From the NCBI GenBank assembly GCA_964521575.1, contig CAZFSR010000001.1:310001-374000 (forward strand): 64,000 nt of DNA, written 5' to 3'. Source of the DNA: 79-D21 sp964521575. Its GTDB lineage: Bacteria; Synergistota; Synergistia; Synergistales; 79-D21. Under the pieces are notes generated by a model. It had not been told where the DNA came from, did not search any database, and saw only the letters and a list, made by a program, of their open reading frames with translations. Shown in pieces: positions 31,788 through 39,975 of this stretch (positions within the stretch are counted from its first letter, which is position 1; each line of letters starts with the position of its first letter). Position numbers and translations under genes: made by a program.

Positions 31788-34700
31788 GTGCCCGTGAAAA
31801 TCACCGACATTTCCCTCCGCCGCCCTGCCGGCCTGATCGTCCTCACCCTTGCCCTGGTCCTGTTCGGGATCCTCGGGATGAGAGGAATGGGGGTCCAGAG
31901 GACCCCGGACGTGGATTTCCCTATCGTGGCGGTCACGACCACGATGCGGGGGGCCAGCGCCACCGTCATGGACAACGACGTCACCGACGTCATCGAGGAA
32001 AAGCTCAGCACGATCTCGGGGATCGAGAGCCTGAGCTCCAGCAGCTACGAGGGGCGGGCCACAACGGTCGTCCAGTTCGACCTGGGGCGCGACATCGACG
32101 CGGCGGCTGCGGACGTGCGTGACCGGGTCAACCTGGCCCTCAACGAGCTGCCCGACGAGGCGGACACGCCGGTCGTCACGAAGTACCAGACGGGGGACGA
32201 CCCCATCGTCACCGTGGCGGTGACCGGTCCGGCCTCCTACAGGGAAAAGGCGGTTTTCGTGGACAAGGTGGCGGTGGCCCGCTTCCAGTCCGTGGACGGC
32301 GTTGGAAACGTGGACACGCCGGGCCTGAGGAAGCGGGAGATCCGCGTCTGGCTTGATCCGGCTCAACTGGAGGCTCGCGGCCTGACGGTGTCCGACGTTT
32401 CGAAGGCCATCAACAGGAAGCACGTGGAGCTTCCGGGCGGGAGCATCGAGACGGACCGCCAGAAAGTGGAGATCCGCCTCTCCGGAGAATACGATTCCGT
32501 GGAGGGCCTCAAGCGCCTGCCGGTCGCGGCGAGGCCCGGAGGGATCGTGCGGCTATCGGACCTGGCCCGGGTGGAGGACGGCTTCGAGGAGAAGGTCAAC
32601 GGGGCTTTCTTCGACGGCAAGGAGGCCATCCTCATCTCCATCCAGAAACAGCGCGGTTCCAACGAGGTGGCGGTTTCCGACGCTGTCCTGGCGAGGGTCG
32701 AAGAGCTTAAGCGGATCGCCCCCAGGGGAGTCGAGCTACAGGTGGTTTCCAACACCGCCGATTTCGTCCGCCGGTCCATGAAAGGCGTCGCGACGAACCT
32801 CGCCCAGGCCGTCCTTCTCTGCTCGCTGGTGATGCTTTTCTTCCTGCGGACCCTGCGGACCACGTTCGTGGCGGTCATCACGATCCCCGTCTGTCTCCTG
32901 GGGAGCTTTGTCTTCCTGAAGGCCCTGGGACTCACGATCAACAACCTGACGATGCTGGGGCTTTCTCTTGCCGTCGGCATGGTCGTCGATGCCACGGTCG
33001 TCGTGCTGGAGAACGTTCACCGGCACATGGAGGACGGCATGGCCGCCTTCCAGGCCAGCGAACTGGGGACGGGGGAGGTGGCCTTCTCGGTGCTGGCCGG
33101 GGCCGCAACCACGATCGCCGTGTTCGCTCCCATCGCCTTCCTCGGGGGCATCATTGGCCGGTTTTTCTACTCCTTCGGCGTCACGGTGGTTTTCACGATC
33201 GCCCTATCCCTGGTCCTGTCCCTGTCGCTAACCCCGTTTCTCTGCTCGCGGATTCTTCACAAGGATCATCCAGGCCGCTTCGCGGCGAGGGTGGAAGGCC
33301 TCCTGTCGAAGCTGGACGAGGCCTACCGGGCGGTCCTGCAAAAAGCGATCGCCCATCGCTGGCTGACGCTGGGCGTCGCGGCGGGATTTTTCGCCCTGGG
33401 GCTGTTCTTTGCCTTCAACATCGGGACGGGGCTTTACCCCTCCGATGACCAGGGAACCTTCAACATCAGCTTCGAGCTGCCTGCGGGGACTTCCCTCGCC
33501 GAGACGGAGCGTGTGCTGGCGCAGGTCGACAGGATCGTCAGGACCGACAGGTCGGTGTCCTACACCTTTGGCGAGACCGGGACAGGCGGGGGACAACAGT
33601 CCAACCGGGGAAGGCTTTTCGTCAACCTGGTTCCCAGGAAGGAGAGGCCGGGGGTCAAGGTCGTCATGTCCCGAATGCGGAGGGCCCTTTCGGGATTCCG
33701 TGACGTGCGGTTCACTTTCGCCATTTTCGGGGGGGCCGACCTCCGGATGACGCTCGTCGGGGGAACTCCGGAGTCGCTCATGGCCCTCGGCGAAAGGGTC
33801 CTGGCCGACCTGGGCAGGGACGGCCGCCTCATGGACCTCGACACCGACGTCCGCCTGGACAAGCCCCAGCTGAACATCACCCTGGACCGGGCGCGGACCG
33901 ACGACCTGGACATCGACATCCGGGACCTTTCCACGGAGGTCCAGGCCTTCTTCGGCGGGGCCAAGGCCGGGGTTTTCAAGGACGGGGGTTTCCGGTACGA
34001 CATCCGGCTCATGGCCGATAAAACCCTGAGGAAGAGCCCCCTGGACATCGGCCGGATCGCGGTGAAGACGGCCTCCGGGAAAATCGTTCGGATCCCCGGG
34101 CTCGTCAGGGTGGAAAGGGACAAGGCCCCCAACGTGGTCAAGCGCTATAACCGCCAGCCGGCGCTGCAGATCAGCGGGAACGTGGTGCCGGGCTTCTCTA
34201 CGGGAGAGGGCATCGCCCTGGTGAACCAGGTTGTGCGAAAGGTCCTGCCGGCGGACGGAACCGTGACGGTCAGGGCAACGGGCCGCTCCAGGAACCAGCA
34301 GGAGGATTTCCGGCGGCTTCTCGGTGCGCTTGCCGTGGCCGTGGTGCTGGTCTACATGGTGATGGTCATCCAGTTCGAGTCGTTCCTCCACCCGTTCACC
34401 GTCATGTTCTCCCTGCCCCTGCTCACGCCGGGGGCCTTCGGGCTGCTATACGTTGCGGGCAACAACCTGGACATGATGAGCTTCATGGGGATCATCCTGC
34501 TGGTAGGGATCGTGGTGAACAACGCGATCCTCCTGGTGGACTTCATCAACCAGCAGCGGGCGAAGGGAGTGGAAAAGATCCAGGCGGTGGCCAACGCCGG
34601 ACCCCTGCGGCTGCGGGCGATCCTGATGACGGCGGTCTCGACGATGGCGGGATCGATACCGGTGGCCCTGAAGCTGAGCGAGGGAGCCGAGTTCCGGCAG

Positions 34701-34895
34701 CCCATGGCCGTGGCGGTCGTCGGCGGCATGTTCACCTCCACGTTCCTGACCCTGCTGGTGATCCCGGTGGCCTACCTGGTGCTGGACGACGGCATGGAAA
34801 GGGCGCAGGTCCTGGCCCGCTGGCTCAGGGCGGAGCGGGCGCGGAGGGGCCTGTTCCGATCCCTGAGGGATCTCGTTTTCGGCAGGAGAGCTTGA
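31788..34895 (+). CDS. Second RND efflux pump, HAE1 family (paralogue of the pump at 24738)
   Basis: The 1035-aa RND transporter matches the first pump nearly end to end, including VVDATVVVLENVHRHMEDG in TM4, NNAILLVDFINQQRA in TM10 and the C-terminal half. The start is GTG 31788 with AAGGAG 5 nt upstream. No adaptor or TolC gene accompanies it; it follows the MATE gene by 101 bp and precedes the IlvD-type gene by 17 bp. It may share the adaptor and channel encoded at 27839-30319. The pair looks like a tandem duplication with the MATE gene between. Confidence 0.9.
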   Translation: MPVKITDISLRRPAGLIVLTLALVLFGILGMRGMGVQRTPDVDFPIVAVTTTMRGASATVMDNDVTDVIEEKLSTISGIESLSSSSYEGRATTVVQFDLGRDIDAAAADVRDRVNLALNELPDEADTPVVTKYQTGDDPIVTVAVTGPASYREKAVFVDKVAVARFQSVDGVGNVDTPGLRKREIRVWLDPAQLEARGLTVSDVSKAINRKHVELPGGSIETDRQKVEIRLSGEYDSVEGLKRLPVAARPGGIVRLSDLARVEDGFEEKVNGAFFDGKEAILISIQKQRGSNEVAVSDAVLARVEELKRIAPRGVELQVVSNTADFVRRSMKGVATNLAQAVLLCSLVMLFFLRTLRTTFVAVITIPVCLLGSFVFLKALGLTINNLTMLGLSLAVGMVVDATVVVLENVHRHMEDGMAAFQASELGTGEVAFSVLAGAATTIAVFAPIAFLGGIIGRFFYSFGVTVVFTIALSLVLSLSLTPFLCSRILHKDHPGRFAARVEGLLSKLDEAYRAVLQKAIAHRWLTLGVAAGFFALGLFFAFNIGTGLYPSDDQGTFNISFELPAGTSLAETERVLAQVDRIVRTDRSVSYTFGETGTGGGQQSNRGRLFVNLVPRKERPGVKVVMSRMRRALSGFRDVRFTFAIFGGADLRMTLVGGTPESLMALGERVLADLGRDGRLMDLDTDVRLDKPQLNITLDRARTDDLDIDIRDLSTEVQAFFGGAKAGVFKDGGFRYDIRLMADKTLRKSPLDIGRIAVKTASGKIVRIPGLVRVERDKAPNVVKRYNRQPALQISGNVVPGFSTGEGIALVNQVVRKVLPADGTVTVRATGRSRNQQEDFRRLLGALAVAVVLVYMVMVIQFESFLHPFTVMFSLPLLTPGAFGLLYVAGNNLDMMSFMGIILLVGIVVNNAILLVDFINQQRAKGVEKIQAVANAGPLRLRAILMTAVSTMAGSIPVALKLSEGAEFRQPMAVAVVGGMFTSTFLTLLVIPVAYLVLDDGMERAQVLARWLRAERARRGLFRSLRDLVFGRRA

Positions 34896-34912
34896 AAGGA
34901 GGGGAAGGCACC

Positions 34913-36589
34913 GTGACCTACCGTTCAAAGGAAGGCGAACTGTTCACCTCGGCAGGGGGAGCCTCGAGGAGGGCCATCTACAAGGGATGCGGCTACGATG
35001 ACGTGGATCTCTCCCGCCCCCTGATCGGGGTGGTCAACCCGGGCAACGATGCGGGGCTCGGCCATTTCCACCTGGACAAGCTGGCCGAGAGCGTCAAGGC
35101 GGGGATCTGGCAGGCGGGAGGCACGCCCTTCGAATTCAGGACGATCGCCACCTGCGGGGCCATCCCCATCGGGACGCCCCACATGCGCTACGAGCTGGTC
35201 ATCCGGGACGTGATCGCCTCGTCCGTGGAGATCATGGCCAACGTCCAGCTGCTGGACGGCCTTGTCCTGCTGGCCTCCTGCGACAGCATTATCCCCGGCG
35301 TGATCATCGGCGGGATCCGGTCCGGCCTGCCCTTCATCTTCCTTTCAGGAGGCCCGCAGCTCACCTCTCGCCACGAGGGTCGGCAGGTCGTCATGTCGGA
35401 GCTGGACCAGGTCGTCTTCGGGGCCCGGTACGGGAAGGAGGACGTCTCCGAGAGGATGCGCTTCCTGGAGGATCACGTCTGCCCCGGCCCGGGGGCCTGC
35501 TCCCTCATGGGGACCGCCAATACGATGCAGATCCTGGCGGAGGTCCTGGGGCTTTCCCTGCCCGGTTCCGCCACCGTGCCCGCCGTCTACGCCGAGAAGC
35601 TCCGACTGGGGCGGAAGACCGGCCGCCGGATCGTCGAGATGGTCCAGGAAGGGCTGTCCGTCGACAAGGTGCTGTCCCGGGCGAACCTCCTGAACGCGGT
35701 GAAGGCCACCCTGGCCCTGGCGGGATCGACCAACGCGGTCCTGCACCTGGTCAGCCTCGCCCGGGAACTGGACCTCGACCTTTCCCTGGACGACTTCGAC
35801 CGCCTCTCGCGGGAGATCCCGGTCCTCTCCCGGGTGATCCCCACGGGCAAAAAGACGGTCGTCGACCTTCACGAGGCGGGGGGTGTCCCCGCCCTGCTCA
35901 AGGAACTGGAGGGGCTGCTGGACCTGGGGGCCATGACGGTGACGGGGCGTCCCCTCGCGGACGTCCTGCCGAAAAGGGGTTCCCTGGACAAGACCACCCT
36001 GGCGGGGACCGACGATCCCGTCTTCGAGTCGGGCGGGATCGCCGTCATCAAGGGGAACCTGGCTCCCGACGGGGCCATCTGCCGGACCACGACCATCCCG
36101 GCCGACCGGATGCGCTTTTCCGGGCCGGCGCGGGTCTTCTCATCCGACGACGAAGCCCACGAGGCCGTCGTCACCGGGGCCATCAAAAGGGGAGACGTCG
36201 TGGTGATCCGGATGGAGGGACCCAGGGGAGCACCGGGCATGCGGGAGATGATGATGACCACCGACGCCCTGGTGGGACTGGGGCTCGGGACGGACGTGTA
36301 CGTCCTGACCGACGGCCGCTTCTCGGGCTTCACCGAGGGGTGCGCCATCGGGCATGTCGCACCGGAAGCCTTCGTCGGAGGCCCCATTTCGGTCATCGAG
36401 GAAGGCGACCCCATTGCCATCGACATCGAGGCGCGAACGGTGAACCTGGACTTGCCGGAGGCCGTGATCGCCGAGCGGCTCGCGCGCTGGACGCAGCCCG
36501 AGCCGAAAGTGAAGCGCGGCATCCTGGGGCTCTGTGCCAAAACGGCTCTCCAGGCGGACCTCGGCGGCATGCTGGACGACCGGTGCTGA
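34913..36589 (+). CDS. IlvD/Edd-family dehydratase with altered metal-ligand positions
   Basis: The 558-aa protein has the full IlvD/Edd dehydratase fold: GPGACSLMGTANTM, LAGSTNAVLHL, MEGPRGAPGMREM and TDGRFSGFTEG with the catalytic Ser. Two Mg-ligand positions differ from dihydroxyacid dehydratases. The Asp-Asp-Gly motif is Thr-Cys-Gly (IATCGAIPIG), and Cys-Asp-Lys, whose Lys is carbamylated, is Cys-Asp-Ser (LLASCDSIIPG). Cys residues remain at three sites (TCG, SCDS, GACS), so a cluster could be held differently. The start is GTG 34913 with AGGAGGGG upstream; an in-frame ATG at 34892 lacks such a site. It precedes an EamA gene without a gap. The substrate is unknown and it is probably not IlvD itself. 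Confidence 0.85.
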   Translation: MTYRSKEGELFTSAGGASRRAIYKGCGYDDVDLSRPLIGVVNPGNDAGLGHFHLDKLAESVKAGIWQAGGTPFEFRTIATCGAIPIGTPHMRYELVIRDVIASSVEIMANVQLLDGLVLLASCDSIIPGVIIGGIRSGLPFIFLSGGPQLTSRHEGRQVVMSELDQVVFGARYGKEDVSERMRFLEDHVCPGPGACSLMGTANTMQILAEVLGLSLPGSATVPAVYAEKLRLGRKTGRRIVEMVQEGLSVDKVLSRANLLNAVKATLALAGSTNAVLHLVSLARELDLDLSLDDFDRLSREIPVLSRVIPTGKKTVVDLHEAGGVPALLKELEGLLDLGAMTVTGRPLADVLPKRGSLDKTTLAGTDDPVFESGGIAVIKGNLAPDGAICRTTTIPADRMRFSGPARVFSSDDEAHEAVVTGAIKRGDVVVIRMEGPRGAPGMREMMMTTDALVGLGLGTDVYVLTDGRFSGFTEGCAIGHVAPEAFVGGPISVIEEGDPIAIDIEARTVNLDLPEAVIAERLARWTQPEPKVKRGILGLCAKTALQADLGGMLDDRC

Positions 36590-37449
36590 GCCTGGCAGTC
36601 GCCGCCATGGCGGGGCGGATTGCCCTGCTGGGCTTCGAGAAAATCGTGTTCAAGCGGCTGGGAACGGGGCGGGATTCGCTGGCCGTCCTCTTCCTGGTGG
36701 GTTTCGCGGGATCCCTCATGCTGTTGCCGTTTGCCTTCGGGGAGAAGGTCGATTCCTGGAGTTTCCTGCCCGTGGCGGCGGTCAGCGCCGTTGTTTACCT
36801 TTCCGGGATCACGCTCTACGTGAAAGCCCTTTCGGAGGGGGAAGTCTCCCTGGTCAGCCCCGTCTACAGCTTCAACGTGTTTTTCCTTCTCGTCCTTTCG
36901 GTCCTTTTCCTCGGGGAAAGCTTCTCAGCCTGGAAGATCGGGGGGTTGTCCCTCATGGTGGCCGGAAGCGCCTTTCTCAACCGGACCTCCGGGTGGGCAG
37001 CCTCCCTGAAGTCGCTCTGCATGGACAGGGCCTGCCGGGTCATGATCGGGGCGTCCCTCCTGATCGCCGTCGGCCGGGTCATCGACGCCCGCATCGTGGG
37101 ACTGGTGGCGGAGAATCCCCCGACGGTGGCTTATGCCGTCGTCCAGAGCGCCTTCATGGCCCTCTTCGCCTTCGCGGCCCTCGTTTCCAGGGGAAAGGGC
37201 AAACTGCCGTTCGAGCTTTTCAGGGAAAGGCCGTGGTCGGCGCTGGGTGCAGTGGCGTGCAACATCTACGCCTACCTGCTGCTCCTGTTCGCCCTCCGGG
37301 GCATCGAGGTCAGCCTGGCGGAACCGCTGTCGATGCTGGCAACCCTGATTTCCGTCATCCTGGCCCGCTTCATGTTCCGGGAGGCCATCCGTGACCGGCT
37401 GGTGGGGGCGACCGTGATGATCGGAGGGGCCTGGCTGATGTTCCTTTAG
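36583..37449 (+). CDS. EamA/DMT-family transporter
   Basis: The 288-aa protein has ten helices in two EamA repeats (GITLYVKALSEGEVSLVSPVYSFNVFFLLVLSVLFLGE; LLFALRGIEVSLAEPLSMLATLISVILARFMFREA). GTG 36583 overlaps the end of the dehydratase gene by 7 bp; an internal ATG at 36607 is an alternative. Co-translation with the IlvD/Edd-type gene suggests it moves the substrate or product of that enzyme (inference). A strong terminator follows. Confidence 0.85.
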   Translation: MLSLAVAAMAGRIALLGFEKIVFKRLGTGRDSLAVLFLVGFAGSLMLLPFAFGEKVDSWSFLPVAAVSAVVYLSGITLYVKALSEGEVSLVSPVYSFNVFFLLVLSVLFLGESFSAWKIGGLSLMVAGSAFLNRTSGWAASLKSLCMDRACRVMIGASLLIAVGRVIDARIVGLVAENPPTVAYAVVQSAFMALFAFAALVSRGKGKLPFELFRERPWSALGAVACNIYAYLLLLFALRGIEVSLAEPLSMLATLISVILARFMFREAIRDRLVGATVMIGGAWLMFL

Positions 37450-37458
37450 GAGGGGAAA

Positions 37459-37487
37459 AACGGGGGACCCCGCTGGGGTCCCCCGTT
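37459..37487. terminator. Bidirectional rho-independent terminator
   Basis: A perfect 13-bp stem AACGGGGGACCCC/GGGGTCCCCCGTT with a 3-nt loop lies between the convergent EamA and GGDEF genes. AAAAA before it gives a T-run on the minus strand, and CCTTT follows on the plus strand. Confidence 0.85.
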
Positions 37488-37502
37488 GCCTTTGAAGAGG
37501 GT

Positions 37503-38411
37503 TTATCCGAAAGTGATGCAGTTTCGGCCCGCGGATTTGCTCTCGTAGAGCAGTTCGTCGGCCCGTTCGAGGGTTCTCTGGGGGGTCTCGCCGAGGCGGG
37601 CCAGGGTGGCTCCGCCCGAAACTGTGACGTGCAGGGGTTCATGGCTGCTCTCGAGGAAGATCTCGGACGCGGCCACCATCTTGCGGAGGCGGTCGGAGAC
37701 TTCCTCGAGGGCTCCCTCCCTCAGGTTCGGGAGCAGGAGAAGGAACTCTTCCCCGCCCCAGCGTCCCAGCACGTCGTAGATGCGCAGGCTGTGCTTGAGG
37801 GTGGACGCTACCACCGTGAGGACACGGTCTCCGACGACGTGCCCCCAGCTGTCGTTCACCCGCTTGAAATGGTCGATGTCGAAAAAGAGAAAGCCGAGGG
37901 AAAGGCCCGAGATCTGGAATTCCCGGAACTTCTCCTCCATTTGTTCCTCCAGGTAGCGGCGGTTGCCGATCCGGGTCAGGGGATCCAGCAGAGTCAGGGA
38001 CTCCAGGAGCTGGATCTTTTCCTCGAGGGCCAGGTAGCCCATGGCGTCCTCGAAAACCTCGATCCCTCCAGTGACGACGCCGGCGGCGTTGCGCAGGGGA
38101 GAGGTCCGGACGCGGACGGGCCGCCGGAACCCGTCCTTATGGTGAAGGAAAACCATCGTTTCCCGGGGTTTGCCGTCTGCCATCGTTTCCGAGAGGGGGC
38201 AGTCTCCCTTGCAGAGGGGGACTCCCCTGCGGTCGACATGCCCCAGGATGTTTTCCGAACAGACCCTGCCCACCACCTCTTCCTTGACGAAACCGGTCAG
38301 GTCTTCAGCCCTCTTGTTCCAGTAGACGATCCGGCGGTCCAGGTCGGTGACGTAAACCGCTTCAAGCAGGTTGTCGAGGACATCCTTGAAGTTCTGTTCC
38401 AAACCTTTCAC
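37503..38411 (-). CDS. PAS-GGDEF diguanylate cyclase
   Basis: The 302-aa cytoplasmic protein has an N-terminal PAS/PAC domain (residues about 8-125, with a Cys-containing loop CKGDC) and a C-terminal GGDEF domain (about 140-300). The active site is GGEEF, and an I-site RxxD (RIYD) lies five residues before it, so it is probably an active, product-inhibited cyclase making c-di-GMP. The start is GTG 38411 with GAGAGGG upstream, 6 bp after the stop of a small upstream ORF. Confidence 0.88.
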   Translation of the reverse strand: MKGLEQNFKDVLDNLLEAVYVTDLDRRIVYWNKRAEDLTGFVKEEVVGRVCSENILGHVDRRGVPLCKGDCPLSETMADGKPRETMVFLHHKDGFRRPVRVRTSPLRNAAGVVTGGIEVFEDAMGYLALEEKIQLLESLTLLDPLTRIGNRRYLEEQMEEKFREFQISGLSLGFLFFDIDHFKRVNDSWGHVVGDRVLTVVASTLKHSLRIYDVLGRWGGEEFLLLLPNLREGALEEVSDRLRKMVAASEIFLESSHEPLHVTVSGGATLARLGETPQRTLERADELLYESKSAGRNCITFG

Positions 38412-38417
38412 CCTCTC

Positions 38418-38591
38418 TCAAGGTTTTCCGGTTCCGCCCGCTTCGCACGGGAAAAGCCCGGGCTCCGGCCTCGGCGCGATCCCCCTGCCCCTCCAGCGCC
38501 TCATTCCCCGGCGGAGAAGCTCCCAGATCCGCCAGTTCAGGTTCTTGCGGAGACGGATCTTGCCCCGCCTCCTGGTTACGGAACGGTACAT
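38418..38591 (-). CDS. Small Arg-rich protein (57 aa) upstream of the diguanylate cyclase
   Basis: ATG 38591, with GGAGTGA about 7 nt upstream, opens a 57-codon frame whose TGA is 6 bp before the GGDEF gene's GTG. The N-terminal 40 residues are strongly basic with Trp residues (MYRSVTRRRGKIRLRKNLNW, then repeated Arg/Trp); the tail is Pro/Gly-rich. It resembles no family I know. It could be a nucleic-acid- or membrane-binding small protein, or a leader ORF coupling translation to the cyclase. GC-rich DNA makes Arg-rich chance frames common, so confidence is moderate. Confidence 0.42.
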   Translation of the reverse strand: MYRSVTRRRGKIRLRKNLNWRIWELLRRGMRRWRGRGIAPRPEPGLFPCEAGGTGKP

Positions 38592-38620
38592 CGGGATTCA
38601 CTCCATCTTCTTTCTAAAGC

Positions 38621-38649
38621 TTCAGTTTAAAGGAGAAAGACAATATAAT
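38621..38649 (+). promoter_or_regulatory. Putative promoter of the tungsten-enzyme operon
   Basis: TATAAT (38644-38649) with a weak -35 TTCAGT 17 nt upstream lies about 100 nt before the radical SAM gene in an AT-rich patch. It also borders the start of the minus-strand small ORF, so divergent transcription is expected here. Confidence 0.4.
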
Positions 38650-38752
38650 ACGATAGCGCACTATAGGAAAATCATACCTTTGCCAACCCCCTTTCGCAAT
38701 GCCTCCCCCGCCCTTGAGTCAGGCTTTTTCAGGAAGAAGGTGATTCCGAGCC

Positions 38753-39865
38753 TTGAACCCTTCGGCCGATGAAACCCGGCTGTGTTTCGACGACAGCGTC
38801 GTGTCGATCCCGAGGGAGCGCCGCCTTCGCAGGATCGTCCTGGAGCTGAGTTCCCGCTGCAATCTCGACTGCCCCATGTGTTTCCTCAAGAGTTCGCCGG
38901 AAGCCCGCGGCGACATGGAGTGGGACCTTGCCGAAAGCCTTTTCGACCAGGCGGAAGGTTTCCCGAACATGGAATGGGTCCATTTCGCGGGGGTCGGGGA
39001 ACCCCTGGTCCACCCGAAAGCGGTCGAAGCCATTGGACTGGCCTGCGGGAAGGGCTGGAAAGCTCGCCTCACGACGAACGGGACCCTCCTGGCGGATGCG
39101 GCCATGGCGAGGGCCCTGGCACGCTCCGGCTTGACGGCCGTCGATTTTTCCCTGGAGGCGGAGGCGGTCGGCCTTCCGGGGAGGGAATCGGCGGCGGGGC
39201 CGATCCTGGCGGCGATACGGACCCTGAAGGAGGCCTGCGGGAAGGAGGAGTGCCCGGTTCCGGAGATCCGGGCCGCGATCGTCCTGACGACGTCGAACCT
39301 CGAAAAGGTCCTGGAGATGCCGAAATTCCTCCGGGAGGCCGGGGTCCGGGGGGTGTCCCTGAGCAACCTCGTCCCGACTTCCGAGGCGATGAGGCCCCTG
39401 GCCCTCTACCCGGTTTCGCTTGAGGAGGAGGCGCGGCTGCAGCGATCACTCTTCCTCGCGTTCCAGAAGGAGGGGCTGAACGCGGCCCTGCCTCGGTTCG
39501 CCCTTTCCTCCGAGCGGCACTGCGCCTTTGCGCGGTCCGAGACGGCGGTCGTCCGGTGGGACGGAAAAGTCAGCCCCTGCACGCGGCTGTCCCACACCTA
39601 CGACGAATGGGTCCTGGGCCGGAGGAAGCTGGTTTGCGCCCATTCATTCGGTTCTCTGGCCTCGGAGAGGCTTGACGCGATCTGGGACGGCCCTGCGTAC
39701 ACGGGTTTCCGGTGGAGGCTCAGGAGGGCACTCTATGCCTCTTGCCTCGACTGCAACCTTTTGCCGGTCTGCGAGTACCCGAAAACGACCGAAAGCGACT
39801 GCTGGGGGGATTCTCCCGCCTGCAGCGACTGTCTCTGGGACCGGAACCTGATCCGGTGCCCGTGA
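38753..39865 (+). CDS. Radical SAM/SPASM maturase for a tungsten oxidoreductase
   Basis: The 370-aa enzyme has the radical SAM cluster motif CNLDCPMC (Cys 36, 40, 43). A partial TIM barrel follows (HFAGVGEPLVHP, TTNGTLL), then a C-terminal SPASM region with many Cys (CTRL, CLDCNLLPVCEY, CSDCLWD). The gene lies 110 bp upstream of a tungsten aldehyde:ferredoxin oxidoreductase and a MoaD-like gene, the arrangement known for the 'tungsten cofactor oxidoreductase radical SAM maturase' family (TIGR04317). It likely modifies or matures the AOR or its cofactor; the chemistry is not established. The start is TTG 38753, with GAAGGTGA about 11 nt upstream; GTG 38801 is an alternative. Confidence 0.8.
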   Translation: MNPSADETRLCFDDSVVSIPRERRLRRIVLELSSRCNLDCPMCFLKSSPEARGDMEWDLAESLFDQAEGFPNMEWVHFAGVGEPLVHPKAVEAIGLACGKGWKARLTTNGTLLADAAMARALARSGLTAVDFSLEAEAVGLPGRESAAGPILAAIRTLKEACGKEECPVPEIRAAIVLTTSNLEKVLEMPKFLREAGVRGVSLSNLVPTSEAMRPLALYPVSLEEEARLQRSLFLAFQKEGLNAALPRFALSSERHCAFARSETAVVRWDGKVSPCTRLSHTYDEWVLGRRKLVCAHSFGSLASERLDAIWDGPAYTGFRWRLRRALYASCLDCNLLPVCEYPKTTESDCWGDSPACSDCLWDRNLIRCP

Positions 39866-39879
39866 AGGGAGGGGAACGT

Positions 39880-39899
39880 GTCTTCGCTACCGCGAAGAC
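39880..39899 (+). other. Small hairpin in the maturase-AOR spacer
   Basis: GTCTTCGC-TACC-GCGAAGAC is a perfect 8-bp stem without a T-run. It may tune expression or RNA stability between the maturase and AOR genes. It does not match a riboswitch I recognise. Confidence 0.4.
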
Positions 39900-39975
39900 G
39901 GGATGAAAACGGGAGAAAGGGAATGAGAGAGGAATAGCCCGCAGCAGAATTTCTGCAAGAGACGGAGGGATAAGA

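Noticed and set aside
34913..36589. Naming the gene ilvD
   Set aside because: The DDG and CDK ligand motifs are changed and no branched-chain amino acid biosynthesis genes are near, so a dihydroxyacid dehydratase role is not supported.
39900..39975. Moco/Wco riboswitch upstream of AOR
   Set aside because: Small hairpins are present but I cannot match the conserved core of that RNA family; position alone is not enough.
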